DNA of 35,879 bases, taken from a virus. Of the stretch, positions 25,776 through 31,425 are shown one piece after another (within the stretch, counting starts at the first letter, position 1; each line of letters starts with the position of its first letter). Below the pieces are notes generated by a model. It did not search any database. It was not told the origin of the DNA and worked only from the letters and a program-made list of their open reading frames with translations. The position numbers and the translations under genes are program-made. The stretch covers positions 1-35,879 of the IMG/VR virus record IMGVR_UViG_3300032308_000359; one strand, written 5' to 3'.

Positions 25776-25949
25776 CTATTTAATTGGTTTATCTAGTTTC
25801 TTGGTTAAAGGTGCTAACAAATATTTATCACCTAAAAATCTTTTTAAAGCTTCAACTTTAGTTCGCCTTGCTTCAGCTTGCATAAGTTCTTTAGAGGTTG
25901 TTTCAATGGGATAGCCATAAACATTACGAATTATAGGATCATCAATCAT
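25776..25949 (-). CDS. Small protein between ERF and exonuclease
   Basis: A 57-codon frame on the minus strand whose ATG overlaps the ERF stop (ATGA) and which ends 8 bases before the exonuclease start. It reads MIDDPIIRNVYGYP and later EALKRFLGDKYLLAPL: an acidic start with a Lys-rich helical end. Both overlaps and spacing argue that it is translated as part of the recombination operon. No family is recognised. Being encoded between annealase and exonuclease, it may be an accessory factor. Confidence 0.65.
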   Translation of the reverse strand: MIDDPIIRNVYGYPIETTSKELMQAEARRTKVEALKRFLGDKYLLAPLTKKLDKPIK

Positions 25950-26488
25950 AGCTCCGCCTTTCTTTTATCTTTAGCATCAATGACCATTTTAGAAAGGGTG
26001 CGATCATTTTTAACTTCACCCATAACAAAATTATAATTAACTTGTAGTTCTTCTAAAGTTTGTGAGTGTTGAATTTTTTGAAGATAATCTGCTGCATTTA
26101 GTGCGGCTGATTGACCATCGTCATCATCGGCATATAAAGCACACATACTTGAAATAGAGTATCTGCGAATGTAACTAATAGCGCTGCCAAGTCCTTGCGG
26201 GTCTTGTTTTTGAATAGGGCAGACGGCAGTATCCTCAATCCATTCACCCGAACTATGGAGTAAACGAGTGGTTAGATGGAGTTTATTATCATCTGAAGGG
26301 CTTAATGATTGAAGGATAGCAATATTATTATTATTAAGAGGAGCTTTAACCGCTTCAATAACTGAATTAATATTTGCGTATTTAGATTTAAAGTGAGGAT
26401 TGGTAGAATCTTTAGTTGCAAATTTAATTTCTTTTTGCGCAAATACTAAAGCTTCAGCAATATGCTTGATGCTTTCAGAGGTTTTCAT
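25946..26488 (-). CDS. ERF-superfamily single-strand annealing protein
   Basis: This 180-residue protein is a phage recombinase that anneals complementary single strands. It carries the ERF signature NPHFKSKYANINSVIEAVKA (about residues 30-50), then LTTRLLHSSGEWIEDTAVCP and the Gly-rich DPQGLGSAISYIRRY followed by SISSMCALYADDDDG. The length fits ERF proteins. It starts behind AAAAAGGACAAGATAAG, close to a copy of the ACGAAACTTTT leader motif. With YqaJ and the SSB-like protein it forms a complete two-component recombination set, which suggests recombination-dependent genome processing. Confidence 0.93.
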   Translation of the reverse strand: MKTSESIKHIAEALVFAQKEIKFATKDSTNPHFKSKYANINSVIEAVKAPLNNNNIAILQSLSPSDDNKLHLTTRLLHSSGEWIEDTAVCPIQKQDPQGLGSAISYIRRYSISSMCALYADDDDGQSAALNAADYLQKIQHSQTLEELQVNYNFVMGEVKNDRTLSKMVIDAKDKRKAEL

Positions 26489-26504
26489 CTTATCTTGTCC
26501 TTTT

Positions 26505-26519
26505 TAAAAGTTTCGTTAA
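26505..26519 (-). repeat. Leader motif copy 1 (TTAACGAAACTTTTA)
   Basis: A 15-base sequence just upstream of the ERF gene that recurs at 27615-27629 and 28267-28279, all on the minus strand, 15-40 bases before a start codon. It overlaps the stop of the preceding gene. Its role is unknown; an RNA element or protein site shared by this block is likely. Confidence 0.6.
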
Positions 26520-26920
26520 ATTACATGCGATATTGTATCTTCATAAGCCCATTTAGCAAAGCTATTTGTTTCATAGTTTTCAGCTATAAACTTTGCAATT
26601 CTTTTAATTTCCGCATCGTATAAATCTTTAATGCGACCAATCTTATCATCTTTGCCATCATAGAGAATATTTTTTACTTGATTCTGAAGTTGAATCTCAT
26701 CGTAAAAATCAGAAAAGACTTCAGCGTTAAAAGTAATATGATGCTCAATAAGCTCTTGTAAAGAGATATGAGGTTCTAAATCTAAAAAATCAGGATCAGG
26801 ATTCATCATAGTTCGAATATGAATCTTGTGTTGCATCTCTCGTTGCTGGTCACTCATGGAAGCTCCCGTAACTTGTTGATTTGTAGCTATTTTATCCTTA
26901 TCTTCTTGATTAGGCAACAT
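26516..26920 (-). CDS. Acidic protein of unknown function, early block
   Basis: A 134-residue acidic, helical protein (LEPHISLQELIEHHITFNAE; GRIKDLYDAEIKRIAKFIAE). The ATG at 26920 directly follows the stop of the upstream membrane peptide (TAAATG), favouring coupled translation. A second ATG at 26857 has a better ribosome site (GGGAGCTTCC) and would shorten it by 21 residues. No domain is recognised. It sits immediately upstream of ERF and could be a recombination or regulatory partner. Confidence 0.68.
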   Translation of the reverse strand: MLPNQEDKDKIATNQQVTGASMSDQQREMQHKIHIRTMMNPDPDFLDLEPHISLQELIEHHITFNAEVFSDFYDEIQLQNQVKNILYDGKDDKIGRIKDLYDAEIKRIAKFIAENYETNSFAKWAYEDTISHVI

Positions 26921-27031
26921 TTATTTACCCAACCATTCGAACACCATTGGAGTTAAGACATAAAGGCAGATAGCAAACCAAGCCCAAAATGCCGTTGCGA
27001 AGATACATCCGAGAATTAAGTCTTTTTTCAT
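26921..27031 (-). CDS. Small membrane protein (36 residues)
   Basis: A short frame encoding MKKDLILGCIFATAFWAWFA followed by a second hydrophobic run (ICLYVLTPMVFEWLG) and a Lys end: one long or two short transmembrane segments. AAAGGATAAGACAAA before the ATG is a proper ribosome site. The next gene begins right at its stop. Candidate roles are superinfection exclusion, membrane modulation or an antiholin-like effect; none is shown by the sequence. Confidence 0.65.
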   Translation of the reverse strand: MKKDLILGCIFATAFWAWFAICLYVLTPMVFEWLGK

Positions 27032-27047
27032 TTTGTCTTATCCTTTC

Positions 27048-27302
27048 TTATTCAATTTCTGATTTATAGGGATCAATCTGTGTTTGCACATACTCATAAT
27101 TACCACTTTGCGAATTATGCTTGAGTTTTGAATTAGGTGCAACAAATTCGTATTTGTCGGCAGTCCAATTATATTTAAGCTTGGCATCTTTGGGTGCGTA
27201 GTTATATTTATTTTCAACCCAATTATAACGAAGCTTTGGTGATTCACCCCCGATTGCCATGATCGGGAGTGCGATTAATAGTGCGGTTAATAGTGTTTTC
27301 AT
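27048..27302 (-). CDS. Exported repeat protein (signal peptide plus ~18-residue repeats)
   Basis: This 84-residue protein starts with a signal peptide (MKTLLTALLIALPIMAIGG), after which three related units follow: KLRYNWVENKYNYAPKD, KLKYNWTADKYEFVAPNS and KLKHNSQSGNYEYVQ. The units share K-L-x-Y/H-N and a Y-x-Y/F ending. It probably acts in the periplasm or outer surface. No family is recognised. It overlaps the preceding gene by one base (TAATG). An exported early phage product suggests interference with envelope functions or superinfection, which is inference. Confidence 0.75.
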   Translation of the reverse strand: MKTLLTALLIALPIMAIGGESPKLRYNWVENKYNYAPKDAKLKYNWTADKYEFVAPNSKLKHNSQSGNYEYVQTQIDPYKSEIE

Positions 27303-27604
27303 TATGCCACCACCACTTCATCATCGTAGCCTAATGAATCCCAAAATTCATCATAATTTTTAATATTAGCTTTTTTAGCTAAATCATGTTCATCAGAATC
27401 AAAGCTTTTCCAAATATAATCAATTTCAGCGTCATTAAGACCACCAAGAATTTCAAATTGCATAAATGGTTCATCACCAATTAATTCTTGGATTCTGTAA
27501 AAAAGAACTTCTTTATATGGGCTTGTTACAACGATATCCTTAACAAATTGAGTTGAACTAATTGTTAAAGTGTTGTTTTCGATTTTGATAGTTGCTTTAG
27601 TCAT
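27302..27604 (-). CDS. Acidic early protein of unknown function
   Basis: A 100-residue acidic protein with a beta-rich first half (ATIKIENNTLTISSTQFVKD) and an acidic helical second half (NDAEIDYIWKSFDSDEHDLA, ending DEVVVA). It is the first gene after the promoter at 27652-27679 and begins behind TTTAAGGAAACTAAA. Small acidic early proteins often bind host proteins or mimic DNA, but no family is recognised here. Confidence 0.68.
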   Translation of the reverse strand: MTKATIKIENNTLTISSTQFVKDIVVTSPYKEVLFYRIQELIGDEPFMQFEILGGLNDAEIDYIWKSFDSDEHDLAKKANIKNYDEFWDSLGYDDEVVVA

Positions 27605-27614
27605 TTTAGTTTCC

Positions 27615-27629
27615 TTAAAGTTTCGTTAA
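27615..27629 (-). repeat. Leader motif copy 2 (TTAACGAAACTTTAA)
   Basis: Second copy of the leader motif, in the 5' untranslated region between the promoter at 27652-27679 and the gene starting at 27604. It is followed directly by the ribosome site. Confidence 0.6.
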
Positions 27630-27651
27630 TAAAAGTGTGTTGCTAGAAATA

Positions 27652-27679
27652 ACTATACCTAATTTAATATTATTTTCAA
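27652..27679 (-). promoter_or_regulatory. Leftward sigma70-type promoter
   Basis: On the minus strand TTGAAA and TATAGT are separated by 16 bases (five of six matches to consensus in each box). The predicted start of transcription lies about 40 bases before the next coding start. It follows a terminator and precedes the block leading to ERF, YqaJ, SSB-like and pqqA. Confidence 0.75.
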
Positions 27680-27738
27680 CTATTTTTAACTTTTTTTTAA
27701 TGTTTTTTATTAAAGTTGGCATGGTTATTGCTTTAATT

Positions 27739-27761
27739 AAAAAGGGGGCGGTTAAGCCCCC
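27739..27761 (-). terminator. Rho-independent terminator, leftward
   Basis: GGGGGC and GCCCCC form a 6-bp GC stem around a 6-base loop; on the minus strand it is followed by five T. It ends the transcript of the gene at 27768-28244 and isolates it from the promoter downstream. Confidence 0.85.
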
Positions 27762-27767
27762 AAACCC

Positions 27768-28244
27768 TTATTTTACCTTAATTAAAGTGCGTAGGTGAAA
27801 ACATTGAATGTTGTAACCACCCGCCATTATCGTTCTAATGTCGATTGATTTTTTACCTGTTGAAGTGTTTAAAGCAAACAAACCATGAAAGCCATCGTTT
27901 GTGTAAATGATATTGCCTGAATCAACTGATGTGTTTTCATCACCTGATTTAATTATTTTGTGAGCAATTCTTTCGTTTCTTGATTTGATAGTGCGGTCAC
28001 AATGTTTTTCAAAGTCATTTGCATACATTGAAAAATAAGTTTTGCCACCTGAAATTTCCCACATTTTTTTGTAATAACCCCAAAGGCTTGCTTTGCGATC
28101 TGCTTTACCCTCTTCAGAATCTTGATAGTTTTTTAAAGCTTGTTTGCGTTCTGCAAACCAAGCTACTTGACCTTCTTTCCATTTAGCATCGAATGTTGCT
28201 AGGGCGGTTTGTATTTCTGTTGCTAGAGTATTTAATGTTTTCAT
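27768..28244 (-). CDS. First leftward early protein, unknown function
   Basis: A 158-residue protein driven by the best promoter in the window and closed by its own terminator, so it is a single-gene transcription unit likely made early and strongly. The N-terminal half is helical and rich in Lys, Trp and Gln (FDAKWKEGQVAWFAERKQAL). The C-terminal half is more beta-like (NIIYTNDGFHGLFALNTSTG) and ends basic. I recognise no family. A host-takeover or DNA-binding role is plausible from expression logic alone. Confidence 0.75.
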   Translation of the reverse strand: MKTLNTLATEIQTALATFDAKWKEGQVAWFAERKQALKNYQDSEEGKADRKASLWGYYKKMWEISGGKTYFSMYANDFEKHCDRTIKSRNERIAHKIIKSGDENTSVDSGNIIYTNDGFHGLFALNTSTGKKSIDIRTIMAGGYNIQCFHLRTLIKVK

Positions 28245-28266
28245 TTGATTTCCTTATAGTTTCTTG

Positions 28267-28279
28267 TTAAAAGTTTCGT
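28267..28279 (-). repeat. Leader motif copy 3 (ACGAAACTTTTAA)
   Basis: Third copy of the motif, in the leader between the promoter at 28292-28319 and the gene starting at 28244. Confidence 0.6.
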
Positions 28280-28291
28280 CTTACAAGTGTT

Positions 28292-28319
28292 AATATATAC
28301 CTTTAAATATCTATGTCAA
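28292..28319 (-). promoter_or_regulatory. Strong leftward sigma70-type promoter
   Basis: On the minus strand a perfect -35 (TTGACA) is followed 16 bases later by TATATT. It shares the AAA-GGTATA context with the second leftward promoter. It lies in the divergent intergenic region before the rightward VRR-NUC gene, the switch point of the genome. Confidence 0.8.
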
Positions 28320-28338
28320 ACATTTTTTAAAATATTTT

Positions 28339-28695
28339 ATGCGTAATCAAGAACACTTGGCACAGTCTTTGCTTATAAAATGGTTTAGACTTCAATACCC
28401 ATTAATGGCAAAATGTTTGTTTGCAATACCTAATGGTGGGGCTAGGCACATAGGAACTGCTATTAAATTAAAGCAAGAGGGGGTTACTGCGGGCGTTTCA
28501 GACCTATTTTTAATGATCCCATCCAATGGCAAACATGGATTATTTTTAGAAATGAAGAAGGATAAAAGTGCAAAAATACAACAAAATCAAGAAGACTTCT
28601 TAAATCTAGCAGAATCAATGGGTTATGGTGCGGAAGTCGCCTTTGGATTTGAAGATGGGATAGAAAAGATTAAAAAATACTTGCACGAACCCTAA
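28339..28695 (+). CDS. VRR-NUC domain nuclease
   Basis: This 118-residue protein consists of a single VRR-NUC domain of the PD-(D/E)XK nuclease superfamily. Visible elements: Glu5 in the first helix, AIPNGGARHIGTAIKLKQEG at 29-48, GVSDLF with Asp55, and LEMK with Glu71 and Lys73, followed by a Gln-rich helix (IQQNQEDFLN). Such phage enzymes are thought to resolve DNA junctions or nick branched DNA. The ATG has no ribosome site: TAAAAT ends 6 bases before it, so a leaderless transcript is possible. It is the first gene of the rightward block. Confidence 0.88.
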   Translation: MRNQEHLAQSLLIKWFRLQYPLMAKCLFAIPNGGARHIGTAIKLKQEGVTAGVSDLFLMIPSNGKHGLFLEMKKDKSAKIQQNQEDFLNLAESMGYGAEVAFGFEDGIEKIKKYLHEP

Positions 28696-28741
28696 AAATT
28701 AGTTAATAATAAAAAAGACAAGATAATAGAAAGGAAACTAA

Positions 28742-29392
28742 TTGCACTACTACCAACATAATATATCAGACTATAGAGCTGATACAGGGCATCTAACCTT
28801 GCTCGAACATGGTTGTTATCATCAACTATTAGATCAATATTATCTTAATGAAGACCCACTTCCACTAGATATAGACAAAATATTTCGATTACTTTCAGCG
28901 AGGACAGAAGATGAAAAGAATGCTATTAAAAATGTGCTTAAAGATTTCTTTGTGGAAACTGAAGGCGGTTTTATTCAAAGAAGGTGTGATGATGAGATTA
29001 AATTCTATCACGATAGGATAGATTTAGCTGCTAAAGCAGGTCGCAAGAGTGCCGAGAAACGGGCGAATTCCAACGGGCGTTCAACGCTCGTTCAACGGGC
29101 GTTCAACCAACTAATAACTAATAACCAAGAACCAATAACTAATAACAATATAGATATATCATCCGATTTTGATATATTTTGGCAAGAGTATCCAAAAAAA
29201 GTAGGTAAAGAAGCCGCAAGAAAATCTTGGTATAAGATAAGACCGAACTTACAAGATGTTCTCAAAACTTTAGCTTGGCAAAAAACTAGCAAGCAATGGT
29301 TTGAGAAGGGTGGACAGTTTATTCCAAATGCTAGCACTTATTTAAATCAGCATCGTTTCTTGGATGAGCCGTCTTTATCAGTAACATTTTAG
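28742..29392 (+). CDS. DUF1376-type replication protein
   Basis: This 216-residue protein starts at TTG behind AGAAAGGAAACTAA; no in-frame ATG fits the domain. Its N-terminus HYYQHNISDYRADTGHLTLL matches DUF1376 (phage replication proteins that act at the origin), with EHGCYHQLLDQYYLNEDPLP and a following winged-helix-like region. The last 70 residues (FWQEYPKKVGKEAARKSWYK; FIPNASTYLNQHRF) form a second small domain also common in phage initiator proteins. Direct repeats inside the gene (29058-29104) followed by an A-rich stretch recall the lambda O gene, where the origin lies inside the initiator gene. Confidence 0.8.
   Translation: MHYYQHNISDYRADTGHLTLLEHGCYHQLLDQYYLNEDPLPLDIDKIFRLLSARTEDEKNAIKNVLKDFFVETEGGFIQRRCDDEIKFYHDRIDLAAKAGRKSAEKRANSNGRSTLVQRAFNQLITNNQEPITNNNIDISSDFDIFWQEYPKKVGKEAARKSWYKIRPNLQDVLKTLAWQKTSKQWFEKGGQFIPNASTYLNQHRFLDEPSLSVTF
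29058..29160 (+). repeat. Iteron-like repeats and A-rich stretch, candidate replication origin
   Basis: Inside the replication gene there are four AACGGGCG/AACGCTCG units; three are exact tandem 11-mers (AACGGGCGTTC, AACGCTCGTTC, AACGGGCGTTC at 29072-29104) and one related unit starts at 29058. Directly after follow A-rich direct repeats (ACTAATAACTAATAACC and AATAACTAATAAC) and a TATAGATATATC tract, which would melt easily. Iterons next to an AT-rich element inside the initiator gene is the lambda-type origin layout. Confidence 0.55.
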
Positions 29393-29399
29393 GAAGGCT

Positions 29400-29753
29400 A
29401 TGATTAATGAACTCATCTGTTTGCAAGCTCTTATGTGGGGTGAAGCTAGGGGCGAAGGTAATTTGGGAATGGTTGCAACGGCTTATACTGCAATTAACAG
29501 AAAAGCCGATCCAAATTATCCGAAAACTATTTGTGAAATAATTAGACAACCCAAGCAATATCAATTTATTGATTATGGGATGCCTACAAAAACACAGATA
29601 GCTTATTTAGAACCGCTTGCAAAAGCGATTTTAGAGAAAAAGATAAGTGATCCAACCAAGGGCGCAAAATGGTTTCATACTAAAAATATAAAACCATATT
29701 GGGCTAAAGACAAAGTGGTTAAATTAGCACATAACAATCACATTTTTTATTAG
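29400..29753 (+). CDS. Cell-wall hydrolase, SleB/Hydrolase_2 type
   Basis: The 117-residue protein matches the SleB-type hydrolase domain: GEARGE at 14-19 (with the likely catalytic Glu), ATAYTAINRKADPNYPKTIC, QYQFIDYGMPT, and DPTKGAKWFHTKNIKPYWAK ending in HNHIFY. These enzymes cut peptidoglycan. No signal peptide is present, so it would need a holin or another export route. It lies among replication genes, away from holin and M15 endolysin, and may serve in lysis or in local wall remodelling. The start follows AGGAAGGCT. Confidence 0.85.
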   Translation: MINELICLQALMWGEARGEGNLGMVATAYTAINRKADPNYPKTICEIIRQPKQYQFIDYGMPTKTQIAYLEPLAKAILEKKISDPTKGAKWFHTKNIKPYWAKDKVVKLAHNNHIFY

Positions 29754-29771
29754 ATAAGAAAAGGACAATAT

Positions 29772-30041
29772 ATGACAACAGATAATACAATGGCTTCTCT
29801 TGAGCTTTGGGTGAAACAGTTACAAGGATCAGTCGATGTTCAAGAGATAGCTAAAACTAAACCAACACCGATTGAGGATGTAGTAGCTCCTTATTCGGTA
29901 TTTTTAAGACATTATGATAAAGTAGGTCTTTGCGCTGCTACAAATATAAGACGCGCTAGTCGATGCAATGTAGAATTTGTATTTGATGGTAATACTCGAA
30001 AACTTAAAGATGTGAGAATGATTAATCAAAATGAAGCATAA
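29772..30041 (+). CDS. Unknown protein in rightward early block
   Basis: An 89-residue protein with a helical N-terminus (MASLELWVKQLQGSVDVQE) and a beta-like C-terminus (NVEFVFDGNTRKLKDVRM). AAAAGGACAATAT precedes its ATG. It overlaps the next gene by 11 bases. No family is recognised. Confidence 0.68.
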   Translation: MTTDNTMASLELWVKQLQGSVDVQEIAKTKPTPIEDVVAPYSVFLRHYDKVGLCAATNIRRASRCNVEFVFDGNTRKLKDVRMINQNEA

Positions 30042-30249
30042 AGAACCTAATACCAAAGAATGGCTTTTAAAAGTCCACAGACAAACTCAAACTGATCTTG
30101 AGTATAGAAAAGCATTAGCTAGAGATGTTAATGAGCTTGTAGAAGCTTTAGATTGGATGGTAGAAGGTTTAACTCAAGGCGATCCAAGATATGACGCTAT
30201 ACCTTGTGTTAGAAATGCAAAGGTCATATTAGAAAAACTTAAAGGATAA
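30031..30249 (+). CDS. Small helical protein of unknown function
   Basis: A 72-residue, charged protein with paired helices (TKEWLLKVHRQTQTDLEYRK; ALARDVNELVEALDWMVEGL). It begins inside the end of the preceding gene and is followed three bases later by the next. Such short helical phage proteins may be regulators, but nothing more can be read here. Confidence 0.65.
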   Translation: MKHKEPNTKEWLLKVHRQTQTDLEYRKALARDVNELVEALDWMVEGLTQGDPRYDAIPCVRNAKVILEKLKG

Positions 30250-30252
30250 GAC

Positions 30253-30471
30253 ATGGAAACTATAGTATTGGGTTATTTGTTAGAAGAAAAAGATTATCAA
30301 GGCAATGTTGTTTGGAAGATTATGTCATGGACAGAACCTGATCTTGCGTGGCTTAACGATTTAAAAACACAAAAGCATAATTTAACTATAACTGAATTAA
30401 TTGCTGGTAAATCTAAAACTGTTAATGGAGTAAAAAAATATGATTCTAGCAAATTTGTGGTTGGTCTTTAA
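30253..30471 (+). CDS. Small protein of unknown function
   Basis: A 72-residue protein (starts METIVLGYLLEEKDYQGNV; contains a basic TVNGVKKYDSSKF end). It has a clear ribosome site AAAGGATAAGAC. Its last 32 bases overlap the start of a membrane peptide gene. No family is recognised. Confidence 0.65.
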   Translation: METIVLGYLLEEKDYQGNVVWKIMSWTEPDLAWLNDLKTQKHNLTITELIAGKSKTVNGVKKYDSSKFVVGL

Positions 30472-30556
30472 AATTGTTGGTTTTGCTTTGTGGGCGATTA
30501 TATTCTTGGTTATTTCATTCGTCTTATTTTTGTTATGGGAAGAATTTAATAACTAG
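30440..30556 (+). CDS. Small membrane protein (38 residues)
   Basis: The frame starts at an ATG inside the end of the previous gene behind GGAG and encodes MILANLWLVFKIVGF then ALWAIIFLVISFVLFLLWEE, a single long transmembrane helix with an acidic/Asn end. Its strong hydrophobicity and the ribosome site support translation. Possible pinholin-like, exclusion or signalling roles cannot be separated. Confidence 0.6.
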   Translation: MILANLWLVFKIVGFALWAIIFLVISFVLFLLWEEFNN

Positions 30557-30649
30557 AATTTTAGACTTTGCAATAAAAATATTAATTGTTAATGGATTTT
30601 TTGGGCTATTACTTGGAATATTTTTAATGTTAGAATTGTTATTTATAAG

Positions 30650-30841
30650 ATGAGAAACTTTATGGAAATTTTATTTCGTTATTTAGTCTTTGATGACTTT
30701 GGTGAACCACATAGACGCTTTAGAACAAAACATGAAGCTGAATGTTATGTGGCTAATAGACCTAATCATAAAATTAAAAGAATTCCACCTCTACCAAAAG
30801 AAAATGTATTTGGTTTAATCCCTGACGAGCCATTATTTTGA
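30650..30841 (+). CDS. Small protein of unknown function
   Basis: A 63-residue basic protein (FRYLVFDDFGEPHRRFRTKH, then AECYVANRPNHKIKRIPPLP). The compact strand-turn-helix pattern with an F-R-T-K-x-E-A element resembles small phage domains that feed into protein or DNA contacts. The start overlaps a preceding stop in another frame (ATGA); a second ATG lies 12 bases downstream. It overlaps the next small frame (TTGA). Confidence 0.58.
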   Translation: MRNFMEILFRYLVFDDFGEPHRRFRTKHEAECYVANRPNHKIKRIPPLPKENVFGLIPDEPLF

Positions 30842-30981
30842 GCCACATATTAATTATTATTACAGGCGCTATATATACTTATATTAGCGCTGAACAATTT
30901 TATATTGGCAATAATGGAATGGGTATTTGTTATTTTGGATATGCTTTAGGAAATGTTGGTTTGTATATGATGGCTAAATAA
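30838..30981 (+). CDS. Small hydrophobic protein (47 residues)
   Basis: Beginning at TTG inside the previous stop (TTGA), this frame reads MSHILIIITGAIYTYIS and ends FGYALGNVGLYMMAK, giving two moderately hydrophobic helices with a short polar loop. It fills an otherwise empty interval and ends just before the next ribosome site. The TTG start and weak GACGAG upstream keep confidence moderate. Confidence 0.5.
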   Translation: MSHILIIITGAIYTYISAEQFYIGNNGMGICYFGYALGNVGLYMMAK

Positions 30982-30993
30982 AAAGGATAATAA

Positions 30994-31425
30994 ATGACAC
31001 TAGACGATAAGATAAGCTTTAAATCTATGATGGATACGCTTGCATCAATCTATCAAAAACAACCACTAGATCAGGATGCATTAAGAGTTTGGTTTTATAA
31101 GCTTGAAAGATTTGAATTTAATCAAGTAACAAAAGCTTTTGATAAATGGGTTGATCAATCACGCTTTATGCCAACCCCTTCAGATATATTGCAATTGGTA
31201 AAAGAAAAACCAATTGAGTTTATGAAATTAGAAGCTCCAAAGCTTTCTCAAATAGAAAATAAAAAGCATGCAGATAAGCTTTTGGGAATGGTCAATGAAA
31301 GGTTACCACAAGAAGATAAGAAGATTAAAGATATGAGAGCTTGGGCGCATAGGATTATTGCCAATCCTAAAAATTATCCGCCTATATCTTTAGAATTTGC
31401 AAAGGAAGCTATCAATGCTAAATAA
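30994..31425 (+). CDS. Helicase-loader / replisome-organiser-like protein
   Basis: This 143-residue protein resembles phage helicase-loader proteins (G39P/gp59-like in role): an N-terminal helical bundle with YQKQPLDQDALRVWFYKLER, FNQVTKAFDKWVDQSRFMPT and the PTPSDIL motif, followed by a charged linker and a C-terminal helix. It is encoded with the DUF1376 initiator and the recombination genes, so a replication role fits. No helicase gene is recognised in the window, so it would load the host DnaB. AAAAGGATAATAA precedes the start. Confidence 0.65.
   Translation: MTLDDKISFKSMMDTLASIYQKQPLDQDALRVWFYKLERFEFNQVTKAFDKWVDQSRFMPTPSDILQLVKEKPIEFMKLEAPKLSQIENKKHADKLLGMVNERLPQEDKKIKDMRAWAHRIIANPKNYPPISLEFAKEAINAK

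Noticed and set aside
27038-27247. 69-residue minus-strand frame
   Set aside because: It lies inside the signal-peptide repeat gene in another frame, which has the better start, spacing and protein features.
30549-30653. Hydrophobic frame (ILDFAIKILIVNGFFGLLLG) ending at the ATGA before the next gene
   Set aside because: No ATG, GTG or TTG start precedes the hydrophobic segment at a sensible place; only ATA/ATT starts behind GGGAAG would work, so I do not call it as a gene.
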